Of a DNA stretch of 64,000 nucleotides, positions 17,510 to 26,391 are shown in pieces. The translations under genes were made by a program, and so were the position numbers. How positions within the stretch are numbered: position 1 is the stretch's first letter; the number at the start of each line of letters is the position of its first letter. The notes beneath the pieces are model-generated. The model worked only from the letters and a program-made list of their open reading frames with translations, did no database searches and was not told where the DNA came from. This DNA comes from Knoellia sp. S7-12 (GTDB lineage: Bacteria > Actinomycetota > Actinomycetes > Actinomycetales > Dermatophilaceae), in the NCBI RefSeq assembly GCF_040518285.1, contig NZ_CP155449.1, forward strand, positions 1,302,001-1,366,000, given 5' to 3'.

Positions 17510-18859
17510 ATGACCGAGTGGTTACTCGTCCTCGCCGGCATTGCGCTGACGCTGGGGACCGCCCTGTTCGTTGCTGCCGAGTTCGCGCTGGTCGCACTCG
17601 ACCGGCCCAGTGTCGAGAAGGCTATCGAGCGCGGCGACGTGCGCGCGCGCTCCGTGCTCACGTCCCTGCGGGCCCTGTCGACCCAGCTCTCCGCATCACA
17701 GGTCGGGATCACCCTGACGACGCTGGTGCTCGGCTTCCTGGCCAATCCCTCGATCGGCAAGTTGCTCCTCGGCCCGCTCCAGTCGCTCGGACTGGACGAG
17801 GCCCTCGCTGAGCGCGTGTCCTCGGTCCTCGCCCTGTTCCTGGCCACGATCTTCTCGATGATCATCGGGGAGATGGTGCCCAAGACCCTCGCGATCTCGA
17901 CACCCCTGGCCACGGCCAAATGGGTCGCGGGACCGGTCCGGTGGTTCGCGCTCGCGTTCAAGCCGTTCATCCACGTCCTCAACGGCACGGCAAACTCTGC
18001 CCTGCGCGCCATGGGTGTCGAGCCGCAGGAGGAGCTGTCCGCCGCCCGTAGTCCCGCGGAGCTTGCGTCGCTCGTGCGGACCTCCGCCGAGGCCGGAACT
18101 CTCGACCTCGGGACAGCGCGCCTGGTCACCGCCTCACTCACGTTCGGTGTCCAGACCGCTGCCGACGTCATGACGCCGCGCTCACGGGCCACCGCCATCG
18201 ACCGCTCCGCCTCGGCGCGCGAATGCGTGGAGCTCGCGAGGCAGACCGGCCACTCGCGCTTCCCGGTCATCGACGACGACTGGGACGACGTCGACGGAGT
18301 GGTCCATGTCAAGAAGGCCATCGCGGTTCCTCACGAACGCCGTGACGACGTCCCAGTGTCTGCGCTCATGACACCGCCGCTGGTCGTTCCAGAGAGCATT
18401 CGCCTCGATCCACTTCTGATCCATCTGCGCGACAGCGGTCAGCAGTTCGCGATCGTCGTGGACGAGTACGGCGGCACCTCTGGTGTCGTCACTCTCGAGG
18501 ACCTTGTCGAGGAGATCGTCGGAGAGGTGTCCGACGAACACGACCGCAGCCAGACCACTGGCCGGCAGATGACCGACGGTTCCTGGACCGTTCCGGGACT
18601 GTGGCGACCCGACGAGGTCAAGCGACGCACGGGAATCGAGATCCCCGAGGGACCGGCATACGAGACCGTCGCTGGCTTCCTCATGTCCGAGCTCGGGCGC
18701 GTGCCCGAGGTCGGGGACGTGGTCGAGCTCCCGGGGTGGCGCATCACGGTTGTCGACATGGAGTCGCGTCGGGTCGATCGCCTGCGCTTCACCTCCGTCC
18801 CCGTTGAGGGCGATGCCCCGACGTACTCGCCTGACGAGGAAGAGGGGGCGCCAGCATGA
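17510..18859 (+). CDS. CNNM/CorC-HlyC family membrane protein (first of pair)
   Basis: 449 residues. A DUF21/CNNM membrane domain (three to four helices in residues ~1-200, with FLATIFSMIIGEMVPKTLAIST) is followed by a CBS pair (TPRSRATAID to RLDPLLIHLRDSG) and a C-terminal CorC_HlyC domain (QMTDGSWTVPG). Such proteins are linked to magnesium or cobalt efflux; older databases call them hemolysins. A TAGGAT box is 9 nt before the ATG. The next gene, a shorter paralogue, overlaps by ATGA. Confidence 0.87.
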   Translation: MTEWLLVLAGIALTLGTALFVAAEFALVALDRPSVEKAIERGDVRARSVLTSLRALSTQLSASQVGITLTTLVLGFLANPSIGKLLLGPLQSLGLDEALAERVSSVLALFLATIFSMIIGEMVPKTLAISTPLATAKWVAGPVRWFALAFKPFIHVLNGTANSALRAMGVEPQEELSAARSPAELASLVRTSAEAGTLDLGTARLVTASLTFGVQTAADVMTPRSRATAIDRSASARECVELARQTGHSRFPVIDDDWDDVDGVVHVKKAIAVPHERRDDVPVSALMTPPLVVPESIRLDPLLIHLRDSGQQFAIVVDEYGGTSGVVTLEDLVEEIVGEVSDEHDRSQTTGRQMTDGSWTVPGLWRPDEVKRRTGIEIPEGPAYETVAGFLMSELGRVPEVGDVVELPGWRITVVDMESRRVDRLRFTSVPVEGDAPTYSPDEEEGAPA

Positions 18860-19914
18860 GCCTTGGAACCATCCTCATCACCATCGTCCTGCTGCTCGCC
18901 AACGCATTCTTCGTCGGCGCCGAGTTCGCCGCGATGTCGGCCCGGCGCAGTCAGCTCGAACCTCTCGCAGAGGAGGGCAGCCGTCGCGCCCGTACCGCGC
19001 TTGATGCCATGTCCCGCACCGGGATCCTGCTCGCGACGGCGCAACTCGGGATCACGGTCTGCTCCGTGCTCCTGGGTGCTGTCTCGGAGTCGGCGCTCCA
19101 CCACGCCCTGGTCGGCCCGGTCGAAGCGCTCGGCGCCCCCGCGGCTGTTGCCGACATCCTGGCGCTCGTGCTGGCTCTGCTGATCGTCGTGTTCCTCCAC
19201 GTCGTCGTGGGCGAGATGATCCCCAAGAACCTCTCGATCGCGACGCCCGAGCGGGCAGCCATCGCCCTCGTGCCGGCCCTGGTCATGGTGTCCAAGGTCG
19301 TCAAGCCGATCATCAGCGTCATGGACTGGTTCTCCAAAGTGCTCGTGCGCGCGCTGGGCGTCGACCCGAAGGACGAGCTTGCGTCGGCGTTCACCGCGGA
19401 GGAGGTCGCCCAAATCCTCTCCGAGTCACACAAGGAAGGGCTCGTTGAGGCAGATCAGTACGGCCTCCTCGGCGCCGCCCTCGAATTCAGTGACAAGGAC
19501 GCCCGGGATGTCGGTGTCCCGCTCGACAAGCTCGTGACGGTGGGCATTGATGCCACCCCCGACGGCATCGAGCGTCTCGTGGCGCGTCACGGCTTCTCGC
19601 GGTTCCCCGTCGTGGACGCGGGAGGAACGCTCTCGGGCTACCTCCACCTCAAGGACGTCCTGTTCGCCGACGAGGAGGAGCGGCACCAACCGGTGCCCTC
19701 GAAGCGCATCCGCAAGATGGCAAATGTGCGCCCGGGCGACGAAGTCGAGTCGGTGCTCGCCACGATGCAGCGGACGGGGTCACACCTGGCGCGAGTCATC
19801 GCCGACGACGGCGGGGTCATCGGGGTCGTCTTCCTGGAGGACGTGATCGAGGAACTGGTCGGAGAGGTCACCGACTCGTCCCACGGCAGTCGTGGGCCCC
19901 GCCAGCGCGGCTGA
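18856..19914 (+). CDS. CNNM/CorC-HlyC family membrane protein (second of pair)
   Basis: 352 residues, with the same membrane domain (LLIVVFLHVVVGEMIPKNLSIAT) and a CBS pair (EFSDKDARDVGVPLDKL to HLARVIADDGGVIGVVFLEDVIEELVGEV). It ends after the CBS domains and lacks the CorC_HlyC domain present in its upstream partner, a common arrangement when the two genes are paired. Translationally coupled by ATGA, so a heteromer is likely. The transported ion is unproven. Confidence 0.87.
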   Translation: MSLGTILITIVLLLANAFFVGAEFAAMSARRSQLEPLAEEGSRRARTALDAMSRTGILLATAQLGITVCSVLLGAVSESALHHALVGPVEALGAPAAVADILALVLALLIVVFLHVVVGEMIPKNLSIATPERAAIALVPALVMVSKVVKPIISVMDWFSKVLVRALGVDPKDELASAFTAEEVAQILSESHKEGLVEADQYGLLGAALEFSDKDARDVGVPLDKLVTVGIDATPDGIERLVARHGFSRFPVVDAGGTLSGYLHLKDVLFADEEERHQPVPSKRIRKMANVRPGDEVESVLATMQRTGSHLARVIADDGGVIGVVFLEDVIEELVGEVTDSSHGSRGPRQRG

Positions 19915-19935
19915 GTCGAGGTCAGGGCTCGGCCC

Positions 19936-20007
19936 GTGTGGTTCAGCACTGCACGGACCTCCGGCCCGGACCCGGTGTGGTCCAGCACAGCACGGACCTT
20001 CGGTCCT
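19936..20007. repeat. imperfect tandem duplication, 39-bp period
   Basis: A segment starting GTGTGGTTCAGCACTGCACG at 19936 recurs with a few changes from 19975. Noncoding. It opens the 306-bp gene-free stretch between the CNNM gene and tRNA-Arg, which otherwise holds the tRNA-like repeats and the terminator hairpin listed next. Confidence 0.75.
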
Positions 20008-20043
20008 GAACCTGCCCTCGACTGCGTCCGGGCTGCTCTGTGA

Positions 20044-20173
20044 TGCCCCCGCCGGCGCTCTCACTTCGTTCGAGCGCCTGTTGCTTCTGCCGGGGGCACC
20101 AAACGAGGGGTGCCCCCGTCGGCGCTCTCACTTCGTTCGAGCGCCTGTTGCTTCTGCCGTGGGCGCCAAACGA
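20044..20173 (+). repeat. two direct copies of a 63-bp structured element with tRNA-like ends
   Basis: Copies at 20044-20106 and 20111-20173 differ at only about five positions. In the first, GCCCCCG (20045-20051) can pair with CGGGGGC (20091-20097), followed by A and CCA, which reproduces the acceptor stem, discriminator and CCA of the nearby tRNA-Arg; an inner GGCGCTC/GAGCGCC stem lies between. The second copy has a mismatch in the outer stem. There is no T-arm or anticodon arm, so it is not a normal tRNA. Confidence 0.7.
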
Positions 20174-20217
20174 CGAAAGACTTGAACAACGCTTCGCGAA
20201 GTTCAAGTCTTTCGTCG
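20171..20217 (-). terminator. tRNA-Arg terminator hairpin
   Basis: A perfect 17-bp stem (CGACGAAAGACTTGAAC with its complement) and a 13-nt loop, directly downstream of the tRNA on the minus strand. Confidence 0.75.
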
Positions 20218-20220
20218 TGA

Positions 20221-20295
20221 TGGTGCCCCCGGCAGGATTCGAACCTGCGCTTCCGCCTCCGGAGGGCGGCGCTCTATCCCCTGAGCTACGGGGGC
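20221..20295 (-). tRNA. tRNA-Arg (anticodon CCG)
   Basis: Complete cloverleaf on the minus strand: acceptor GCCCCCG/CGGGGGC, D-arm GCTC/GAGC, anticodon stem CCGCC/GGCGG with loop CTCCGGA (anticodon CCG, reads CGG), T-arm GCAGG-TTCGAAT-CCTGC, discriminator A and an encoded CCA (20221-20223). It is transcribed away from argS, the gene of its own synthetase, 0.5 kb off. Confidence 0.97.
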
Positions 20296-20356
20296 TCAAA
20301 CGGTCCGAATGCTGGCGATTCGCGCCGTTTTGGGATGCCCACGGAGGGTAGCAGCC

Positions 20357-20362
20357 TAGAGT
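20357..20362 (+). promoter_or_regulatory. -10 box of a leaderless promoter
   Basis: TAGAGT, 7 nt (TCTGACC), ATG at 20370. Confidence 0.55.
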
Positions 20363-20369
20363 TCTGACC

Positions 20370-20804
20370 ATGGAATCCGGTGCGGCAGTCGTGGCAGTCA
20401 CGCCCCGACCGCTGGTCCTGGTGTGCGACGACATCGACTCCATCCGGATGATCATCCGGATCAACCTCGAGCTCGAAGGTTTCGATGTTCTTGAGGCCGT
20501 GGACGGGCACGAGGCGATGAGTCACCTCATCGATCCGTCGGCTCGAGTGCCCGACGTCATCGTGCTCGATGCCCAGACACCCCGCCGTGACGGATGGTGG
20601 GCCATCGCCGCAATTCGCGCGCACCCACGCCTCGCCGGGGTCCCCACAGTTCTGGTCACTGCCTCGACGACGGAGCACGACCGCAGCGCAGCGGCGCTCG
20701 CCGGGTTCGACGCCTTCATCGGCAAACCCTTCGACCCGGCGGCGCTCGTCGATGTCATCTCACGCCTCGCGGCCCACGGACGGCCGGAGATTCCGGGCCA
20801 ATAG
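20370..20804 (+). CDS. single-domain response regulator (receiver only)
   Basis: 144 residues. The receiver fold is intact: acidic pair Asp20-Asp21 (LVCDDIDS), phospho-acceptor Asp67 (VIVLDAQT), the Thr/Ser switch (VLVTAS) and Lys119 (IGKPF). No output domain and no kinase gene nearby, so it may relay a phosphate or act by binding a partner. Only 9 nt separate it from argS, yet argS has its own leaderless promoter box inside this gene's end. A hypothetical link to arginine-tRNA metabolism has no further support. Confidence 0.87.
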   Translation: MESGAAVVAVTPRPLVLVCDDIDSIRMIIRINLELEGFDVLEAVDGHEAMSHLIDPSARVPDVIVLDAQTPRRDGWWAIAAIRAHPRLAGVPTVLVTASTTEHDRSAAALAGFDAFIGKPFDPAALVDVISRLAAHGRPEIPGQ

Positions 20805-20807
20805 ACT
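20802..20807 (+). promoter_or_regulatory. -10 box of the argS leaderless promoter
   Basis: TAGACT, overlapping the stop codon of the receiver gene, 6 nt (TCGGGG), then GTG at 20814. Confidence 0.55.
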
Positions 20808-20813
20808 TCGGGG

Positions 20814-22460
20814 GTGACTCCCGAAGAACTCTCGTCCGCGATCCGGGCTGCCCTGCACGAGGCCACTGCAGCCGGTGACTTCACCGCAGCCGTTCCCGAT
20901 GAGGTGCGCGTGGAGCGACCCAAGAATCGCGACCACGGAGACTGGTCCACCAACATCGCCCTGCAGCTTGCCAAGTTGGCCGGTATGCCGCCACGAGACC
21001 TTGCGACCCGACTCGCCGCCCGTTTGACCGCCATCGAAGGCATCTCGCAGGTCGATGTTGCCGGTCCGGGCTTCCTCAACATCAGCCTCGACGCAGCGAG
21101 CGCTGGAGAACTCGCGCGCAACATCGTCGAGAGCGGCACGGCATACGGAAAGAACGACTCCGAAGCCGGCCACACGATCAATCTCGAGTTCATCTCTGCC
21201 AACCCCACGGGGCCACTGCACATCGGTCACACCCGCTGGGCTGCGCTCGGTGACTCAATGCGGCGGTTGCTGACCGCGTCCGGAGCGGAAGTGACGGCTG
21301 AGTACTACATCAACGACGCCGGCGCCCAGATGGACAAGTTCGCGCTCAGCGTCCTGGCCAGTGCCAAGGGAGAGCCCACGCCGGAGGGTGGCTATCCCGG
21401 CGCCTACATCGGTGACCTGGCCGAGGCCGTCGTCGAGCAGCGCCCCGACGTCCTCGAGCTGCCGGAGGACGAGGCCATCGCCGTCGCGAGGCCGCTCGCC
21501 TACAGGGCACAGCTCGCCGAGATCCAGCAGACCCTCGAGCGTTTCGGGGTGTTCTTCGACGTCTGGTTCTCCGAGCAGGAACTCCATGACGGTGGCGCCG
21601 TCGAGAAGGCCGTCGAGCGGCTGCGCGAGCAGGGCCACGTCGATGACCGGGACGGTGCGGTCTGGCTGCGCACGACCGACTTCACCGACGACAAGGACCG
21701 GGTCCTCATCCGTGCTGACGGCGTGCCGACCTACTTCGCTGCCGACGCTGCCTACTACCTGAGCAAGAAGGACCGCGGCTTCACCGAGAAGATCTATCTC
21801 CTTGGCGCCGACCATCACGGCTACATCGGCCGACTCAAGGCGATCGCCGCGTGCGCCGGTGACGACGCCGACGTCAACATCGACGTGCGCATCGGTCAGC
21901 TGGTCAACCTCAATGGCGCCAAGCTGTCGAAGCGGGCCGGCAACATCATCGAACTCAATGACCTGCTCGACTGGATCGGCAAGGACGCTGTCCGCTACAA
22001 CCTGGCTCGCTACCCCGCAGACAGTCCGCTGTCGCTCGACGGCGAGGAACTGCGCAAGCAGACCAACGACAACCCGGTCTTCTACGTTCAATACGCCCAC
22101 GCCCGCACCGCCAACGTGTCCCGGTTGGCGGGGGAGGACGGGGTGCATCGCGTCGACGGATTCGACCCGTCGTTGCTCGAGGACCCCACCGAGGCAACCC
22201 TGCTCGCCACCCTCAGCGACTTCTCGCGGGTCGTCGCCCAGGCCGCACACCTGCGCGAACCCCACCGCGTCGCGCGCTACCTCGAGGACCTCGCAGGTCG
22301 CTATCACAAGTGGTATGACACCTGCCGAGTGCGGCCGATGAATGCCGAAGAAGAGGTCACCGACCTCCACCGCACTCGACTGTGGCTCAACGACGCCACC
22401 CGACAGGTGCTCGCCAACGGACTCGACCTGCTCGGCGTCAGTGCGCCCGAGCGCATGTGA
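20814..22460 (+). CDS. argS: arginyl-tRNA synthetase
   Basis: 548 residues, class Ia. Charges tRNA-Arg with arginine in an ATP-dependent reaction that needs the tRNA for activation. The N-terminal additional domain precedes the HIGH motif in ANPTGPLHIGHTRW; the KMSKS counterpart is GAKLSKRAGN; the C-terminal anticodon-binding helices include FYVQYAHARTANV and ends in LGVSAPERM. GTG start supported by the promoter box. First gene of the conserved actinobacterial run argS-lysA-hom-thrC-thrB-rho. Confidence 0.97.
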   Translation: MTPEELSSAIRAALHEATAAGDFTAAVPDEVRVERPKNRDHGDWSTNIALQLAKLAGMPPRDLATRLAARLTAIEGISQVDVAGPGFLNISLDAASAGELARNIVESGTAYGKNDSEAGHTINLEFISANPTGPLHIGHTRWAALGDSMRRLLTASGAEVTAEYYINDAGAQMDKFALSVLASAKGEPTPEGGYPGAYIGDLAEAVVEQRPDVLELPEDEAIAVARPLAYRAQLAEIQQTLERFGVFFDVWFSEQELHDGGAVEKAVERLREQGHVDDRDGAVWLRTTDFTDDKDRVLIRADGVPTYFAADAAYYLSKKDRGFTEKIYLLGADHHGYIGRLKAIAACAGDDADVNIDVRIGQLVNLNGAKLSKRAGNIIELNDLLDWIGKDAVRYNLARYPADSPLSLDGEELRKQTNDNPVFYVQYAHARTANVSRLAGEDGVHRVDGFDPSLLEDPTEATLLATLSDFSRVVAQAAHLREPHRVARYLEDLAGRYHKWYDTCRVRPMNAEEEVTDLHRTRLWLNDATRQVLANGLDLLGVSAPERM

Positions 22461-22471
22461 GGAACTGACCG

Positions 22472-23920
22472 ATGCGTTCGCACGAGGCCGGAGCTCTCCA
22501 CGCCGATGGCTATGGCGGGCCGCCGCTCTATCTGCCGTTCCCGACCGACGTCAATGCGCTGCTCCCGCAGCTCTGGCCGGATTCTGTGTGCCGGGATGCC
22601 GAGGGCCGCTTGACGGTCGCGGGTCTCGACGTGGTGAGCATCGCCCGCGAACACGGCACGGCGGCATACGTCGTCGACGAAGGGGACTTCCGCGCTCGGG
22701 CGCGAAGCTTCCGCGACGGGTTCGCGGCGCCGTTCGAGGCCGTGTGCGGTGGTGCTGACATCTATTATGCCGGCAAGGCCTTCCTCTGCACCTCGGTCGC
22801 GAAATGGGTTGCGGAAGAAGGGCTTTCGCTTGATGTCTGCAGCGGCGGCGAGCTTGCGGTGGCGCGCCGGGCGGGCTTCCCGGCAGAGCGGATCGGCTTC
22901 CACGGCAACAACAAGTCGCTTGCCGAGATCCGCGACGCGCTCGACTACGGCGTCGGACGGATCGTCCTGGACTCGTTCATCGAGATCGAGCGGGTTGCGG
23001 AGATCGCGGCCGACCTCGGTGTCGTGGCGCCGGTGATGATCCGCGTGACCGTCGGGGTCGAGGCCCACACCCACGAGTTCATTGCCACGGGGCACGAGGA
23101 CCAGAAGTTCGGGTTCAGCCTCTCCGAGGGTCAGGCGTTCGACGCGGCCAAGGCAGTCCTCGCCCACGACACCCTCGACCTGCGCGGCCTGCACTCACAC
23201 ATCGGTAGCCAGATCTTCGACACCGGCGGCTTCGAGATGAGCGCCCGACGGCTCATCGGCCTGCACGCGCAGATCGCGAACGAGCTCGGGCACCACAGCC
23301 CTGAGATCGACCTCGGTGGTGGCTTCGGCATGGCCTACACGTCGCAGCACACGCCGCTCGAGCCGGCTGAACTGGGTGCTCAGCTCGCCGACATCGTCGG
23401 GCGCGAGTTCAGGGCCATCAGCGCAAACGCGGCCTCAGGTTCTGTGCCTGTTCCACGTGTCTCGATCGAGCCAGGTCGCGCCATCGTCGGCCCGTCAACC
23501 TTCACCCTCTATGAGGTCGGCACGGTCAAGCCGGTCGAGCTCGGTGACCACCACACACGGGTCTACGTCTCGGTCGACGGGGGCATGAGCGACAACGTGC
23601 GGCCCGCGCTCTACGAGGCCGACTACTCGTGCACCCTGGCGAACCGGAGCTCCGACGCCGAGCCGATGTTGGCCCGGGTCGTGGGCAAGCACTGCGAGAG
23701 CGGCGACATCGTCGTCCAGGACGAGTGGCTGCCCGCAGACACCCAGCCGGGCGATCTCATCGCCGTGCCGGGCACCGGTGCCTACTGCCGCGCCCTGTCG
23801 AGCCAGTACAACCACACCCCGCGCCCGCCGGTGCTCGCGGTCCGAGACGGCGAGGCACGGGTCATCGTGCGCCGTGAGACCATCGACGACCTGCTTGCAC
23901 TCGACGTTGGCAGCAGTTGA
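22472..23920 (+). CDS. lysA: diaminopimelate decarboxylase
   Basis: 482 residues. Converts meso-diaminopimelate to lysine, the last step of the pathway, with pyridoxal phosphate. Fold III alanine-racemase-like barrel: Lys102 in IYYAGKAFLC binds the cofactor; GLHSHIGSQI, DLGGGFGM, EPGRAIVG and the Cys/Asp-containing second-subunit motif CESGDI are present. Starts 12 bp after argS and its stop overlaps the start of hom (TGATG), so lysine and threonine synthesis are coupled here. Confidence 0.97.
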   Translation: MRSHEAGALHADGYGGPPLYLPFPTDVNALLPQLWPDSVCRDAEGRLTVAGLDVVSIAREHGTAAYVVDEGDFRARARSFRDGFAAPFEAVCGGADIYYAGKAFLCTSVAKWVAEEGLSLDVCSGGELAVARRAGFPAERIGFHGNNKSLAEIRDALDYGVGRIVLDSFIEIERVAEIAADLGVVAPVMIRVTVGVEAHTHEFIATGHEDQKFGFSLSEGQAFDAAKAVLAHDTLDLRGLHSHIGSQIFDTGGFEMSARRLIGLHAQIANELGHHSPEIDLGGGFGMAYTSQHTPLEPAELGAQLADIVGREFRAISANAASGSVPVPRVSIEPGRAIVGPSTFTLYEVGTVKPVELGDHHTRVYVSVDGGMSDNVRPALYEADYSCTLANRSSDAEPMLARVVGKHCESGDIVVQDEWLPADTQPGDLIAVPGTGAYCRALSSQYNHTPRPPVLAVRDGEARVIVRRETIDDLLALDVGSS

Positions 23921-25299
23921 TGTCGCGCCGTGACGGCGAGCCCGTGACCGAGGAGATCCCCGCCGAAATGGCATCCACCACTGCCGCTGATCTGCCCACC
24001 CTCAAGGTCGCTCTGCTCGGATGCGGAGTCGTGGGGTCCTCTGTCGCGCGGATGCTCGTCGAGAACGCCGACGACCTGGCGGCACGCGTCGGTGCCCGAC
24101 TCGATCTCATCGGCATCGCTGTTCGTCGGCCGGACCGGGCCCGCCCCGATGTGCCCGTCGACCCATCGCTCTTCACGGCGGATGCAGACACCTTGGTGCG
24201 CAGCGCCGACATCGTCATCGAGGTCATCGGTGGCATCGACCCGGCGCGCGAACTGATCCTGACGGCCATGAAGCACGGCGCCTCCGTGGTGAGTGCCAAC
24301 AAGGCTCTCCTCGCAGAGGACGGGCCGACGTTGTATGCCGCTGCAGGAGAGCACGGCGTCGACCTCTACTACGAGGCGGCTGTCGCCGGTGCCATCCCGA
24401 TCGTCCGCCCGATGCGTGAATCCCTCGTCGGGGATGACGTCCAGCGCGTTCTCGGCATCGTCAACGGCACGACCAACTTCGTCCTCGACAAGATGGACAC
24501 GACCGGCGCCGGCTTCGCTGAGACCGTCGAGCAGGCGCAGGCCCTGGGCTATGCCGAGGCCGACCCCACGGCCGACGTCGAGGGCTTCGACGCGGCCGCC
24601 AAGGCAGCGATTCTCGCGTCCTTGGCCTTCCACACCAGAGTTTCGATCGATGACGTGCACCGCGAGGGCATCACCGAGGTGACCGCCGCCGACATCCAGG
24701 CCGCCCGTGACATGGACGCCGTCGTCAAGCTGCTCGCGATCTGCGAGCTCGTCCGTGACGAGTCCGGCGCTCCGAGCGGGGTGAGTGTGCGGGTGTACCC
24801 GGCGATGATCGCGCGGAGCCATCCGTTGGCCTCCGTGCGGGACGCCTACAACGCGGTGTTCGTCGAGGCTTCGGCCGCTGGCGAGCTCATGTTCTATGGC
24901 AAGGGGGCTGGTGGTGATCCGACGTCCTCGGCGGTCCTTGGTGATGTCGTGGCAGTAGCCCGACACCGCCTGGCAGGAGGACACGGCCCGACCGAGTCCG
25001 CCTATGCCGACCTGCCCGTCGTCGACATGGGTCAGGCGACCACGAGATATCACATCAGCCTTGCCGTGGCCGATCGTCCGGGTGTCCTCGCCCAGGTGGC
25101 GTCGGCATTCGCCGAGCACGGCGTGTCGATCGAGACCGTCCGACAGCGGGTCCTGGGTGAGGGTGAGGAGTCGCGAGCCTCGCTCGTCATCGTCACTCAC
25201 TGTGCGCCCGACTCGGCGTTGGCCGCGACGGTTGAAGCACTGACCGGCCTCGACACTGTCGACGCCGTTGTCTCCTGGATGCGAGTGGAAGGGGCCTGA
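23920..25299 (+). CDS. hom: homoserine dehydrogenase with C-terminal ACT domain
   Basis: 459 residues. Reduces aspartate semialdehyde to homoserine with NAD(P)H. Rossmann motif [28 protein letters not shown], the substrate loop [19 protein letters not shown] and an ACT domain from ~residue 375 ([21 protein letters not shown]) that normally mediates threonine feedback inhibition. The ATG at 23920 overlaps the lysA stop; a TTG three bases upstream is less likely. The N-terminus is about 25 residues longer than the minimal family start, with an internal Met at [11 protein letters not shown] possible. Confidence 0.96.
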   Translation: MSRRDGEPVTEEIPAEMASTTAADLPTLKVALLGCGVVGSSVARMLVENADDLAARVGARLDLIGIAVRRPDRARPDVPVDPSLFTADADTLVRSADIVIEVIGGIDPARELILTAMKHGASVVSANKALLAEDGPTLYAAAGEHGVDLYYEAAVAGAIPIVRPMRESLVGDDVQRVLGIVNGTTNFVLDKMDTTGAGFAETVEQAQALGYAEADPTADVEGFDAAAKAAILASLAFHTRVSIDDVHREGITEVTAADIQAARDMDAVVKLLAICELVRDESGAPSGVSVRVYPAMIARSHPLASVRDAYNAVFVEASAAGELMFYGKGAGGDPTSSAVLGDVVAVARHRLAGGHGPTESAYADLPVVDMGQATTRYHISLAVADRPGVLAQVASAFAEHGVSIETVRQRVLGEGEESRASLVIVTHCAPDSALAATVEALTGLDTVDAVVSWMRVEGA

Positions 25300-25300
25300 C

Positions 25301-26389
25301 GTGGCACACCAATGGCGCGGAGTCATCCGTGAGTATGCCGACCGCCTGCCGATGCTGGCCGGCTCACCTGTCGTGACCCTCCACGAGGGTGGAACCCCGC
25401 TCATCCAGGCCGAGCACCTGTCCGAGCTCGTCGGAGCCAACGTCCTCGTCAAGTACGAAGGCCTCAATCCGACCGGGTCGTTCAAGGACCGTGGGATGAC
25501 GACTGCGATCTCGTATGCCAAGGGCCGGGGCGCCAAGGCAGTCATCTGCGCGAGCACGGGCAACACGAGCGCCTCGGCTGCGGCCTACGCGACGAAGGCA
25601 GGCATGACCTGCGCCGTCCTCGTCCCCGAGGGAAAGATCGCGATGGGCAAGCTGAGCCAGGCCATTGCCCACGGCGCCACCCTCATCCAGGTCGACGGCA
25701 ACTTCGACAACTGCCTCACCGTGGCACGCAAGTTGGCCGAGGTGCACCCGGTGGAGCTCGTCAACTCGGTCAACCCGGCGCGGATCGAGGGGCAGAAGAC
25801 CGCTGCCTTTGAGATCGTCGATGCCTTGGGTGACGCCCCCGACATCCACATCCTCCCGGTCGGCAACGCCGGCAACATCACGGCCTACTGGCGCGGTTAT
25901 ACCGAGTACGCCTCGGAGTTCGAGGGTCTGCCGGCCGTCGCGAGCCGCACCCCGCAGATGTGGGGATTCCAGGCCGCCGGTGCCGCGCCCATCGTCCTTG
26001 GCCATCCCGTTGAGGACCCAGAGACGATCGCCACCGCCATCCGGATCGGCAACCCTGCCTCATGGCGTCAGGCCGAAGAGGCCCGCGATCAGTCCGGCGG
26101 TCGCATCGAGTCCGTCACCGACGAGCAGATCCTCGCCGCGCACCGCCTCCTGTCCTCGACCGAAGGCATCTTCGTCGAGCCCGGCTCGGCCGCGAGCATC
26201 GCCGGTCTGGTTCAGGCCAGCGAGCGCGGCCAGATCCCACCCGATGCGACGATCGTCTGCACCGTGACGGGCCACGGCCTCAAGGACCCGCAGTGGGCGC
26301 TGCGCACCGCCGACGGTTCCGACATCGAGCCGGTCAAGGTCCACGCGGAGGCGCAGGCTGTCGCCGAGGTCCTCGGCTTCGAGAGCTGA
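25301..26389 (+). CDS. thrC: threonine synthase
   Basis: 362 residues, short actinobacterial/plant-like class. Converts O-phosphohomoserine to threonine with pyridoxal phosphate: Lys62 in [12 protein letters not shown] binds the cofactor, [13 protein letters not shown] holds the phosphate, and [16 protein letters not shown] is the glycine loop. The start is GTG one base after the hom stop. Operon member; product feeds back on hom. Confidence 0.97.
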   Translation: MAHQWRGVIREYADRLPMLAGSPVVTLHEGGTPLIQAEHLSELVGANVLVKYEGLNPTGSFKDRGMTTAISYAKGRGAKAVICASTGNTSASAAAYATKAGMTCAVLVPEGKIAMGKLSQAIAHGATLIQVDGNFDNCLTVARKLAEVHPVELVNSVNPARIEGQKTAAFEIVDALGDAPDIHILPVGNAGNITAYWRGYTEYASEFEGLPAVASRTPQMWGFQAAGAAPIVLGHPVEDPETIATAIRIGNPASWRQAEEARDQSGGRIESVTDEQILAAHRLLSSTEGIFVEPGSAASIAGLVQASERGQIPPDATIVCTVTGHGLKDPQWALRTADGSDIEPVKVHAEAQAVAEVLGFES

Positions 26390-26391
26390 TC

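Noticed and set aside
20044..20173. Two repeats as a small CRISPR array
   Set aside because: Only two units, no unique spacer between them (4 bp), no cas genes; the internal pairing is tRNA-like.
20221..20295. tRNA-Arg as an attachment site of an integrated element
   Set aside because: No integrase, phage or plasmid gene follows; both flanks are ordinary chromosomal genes.
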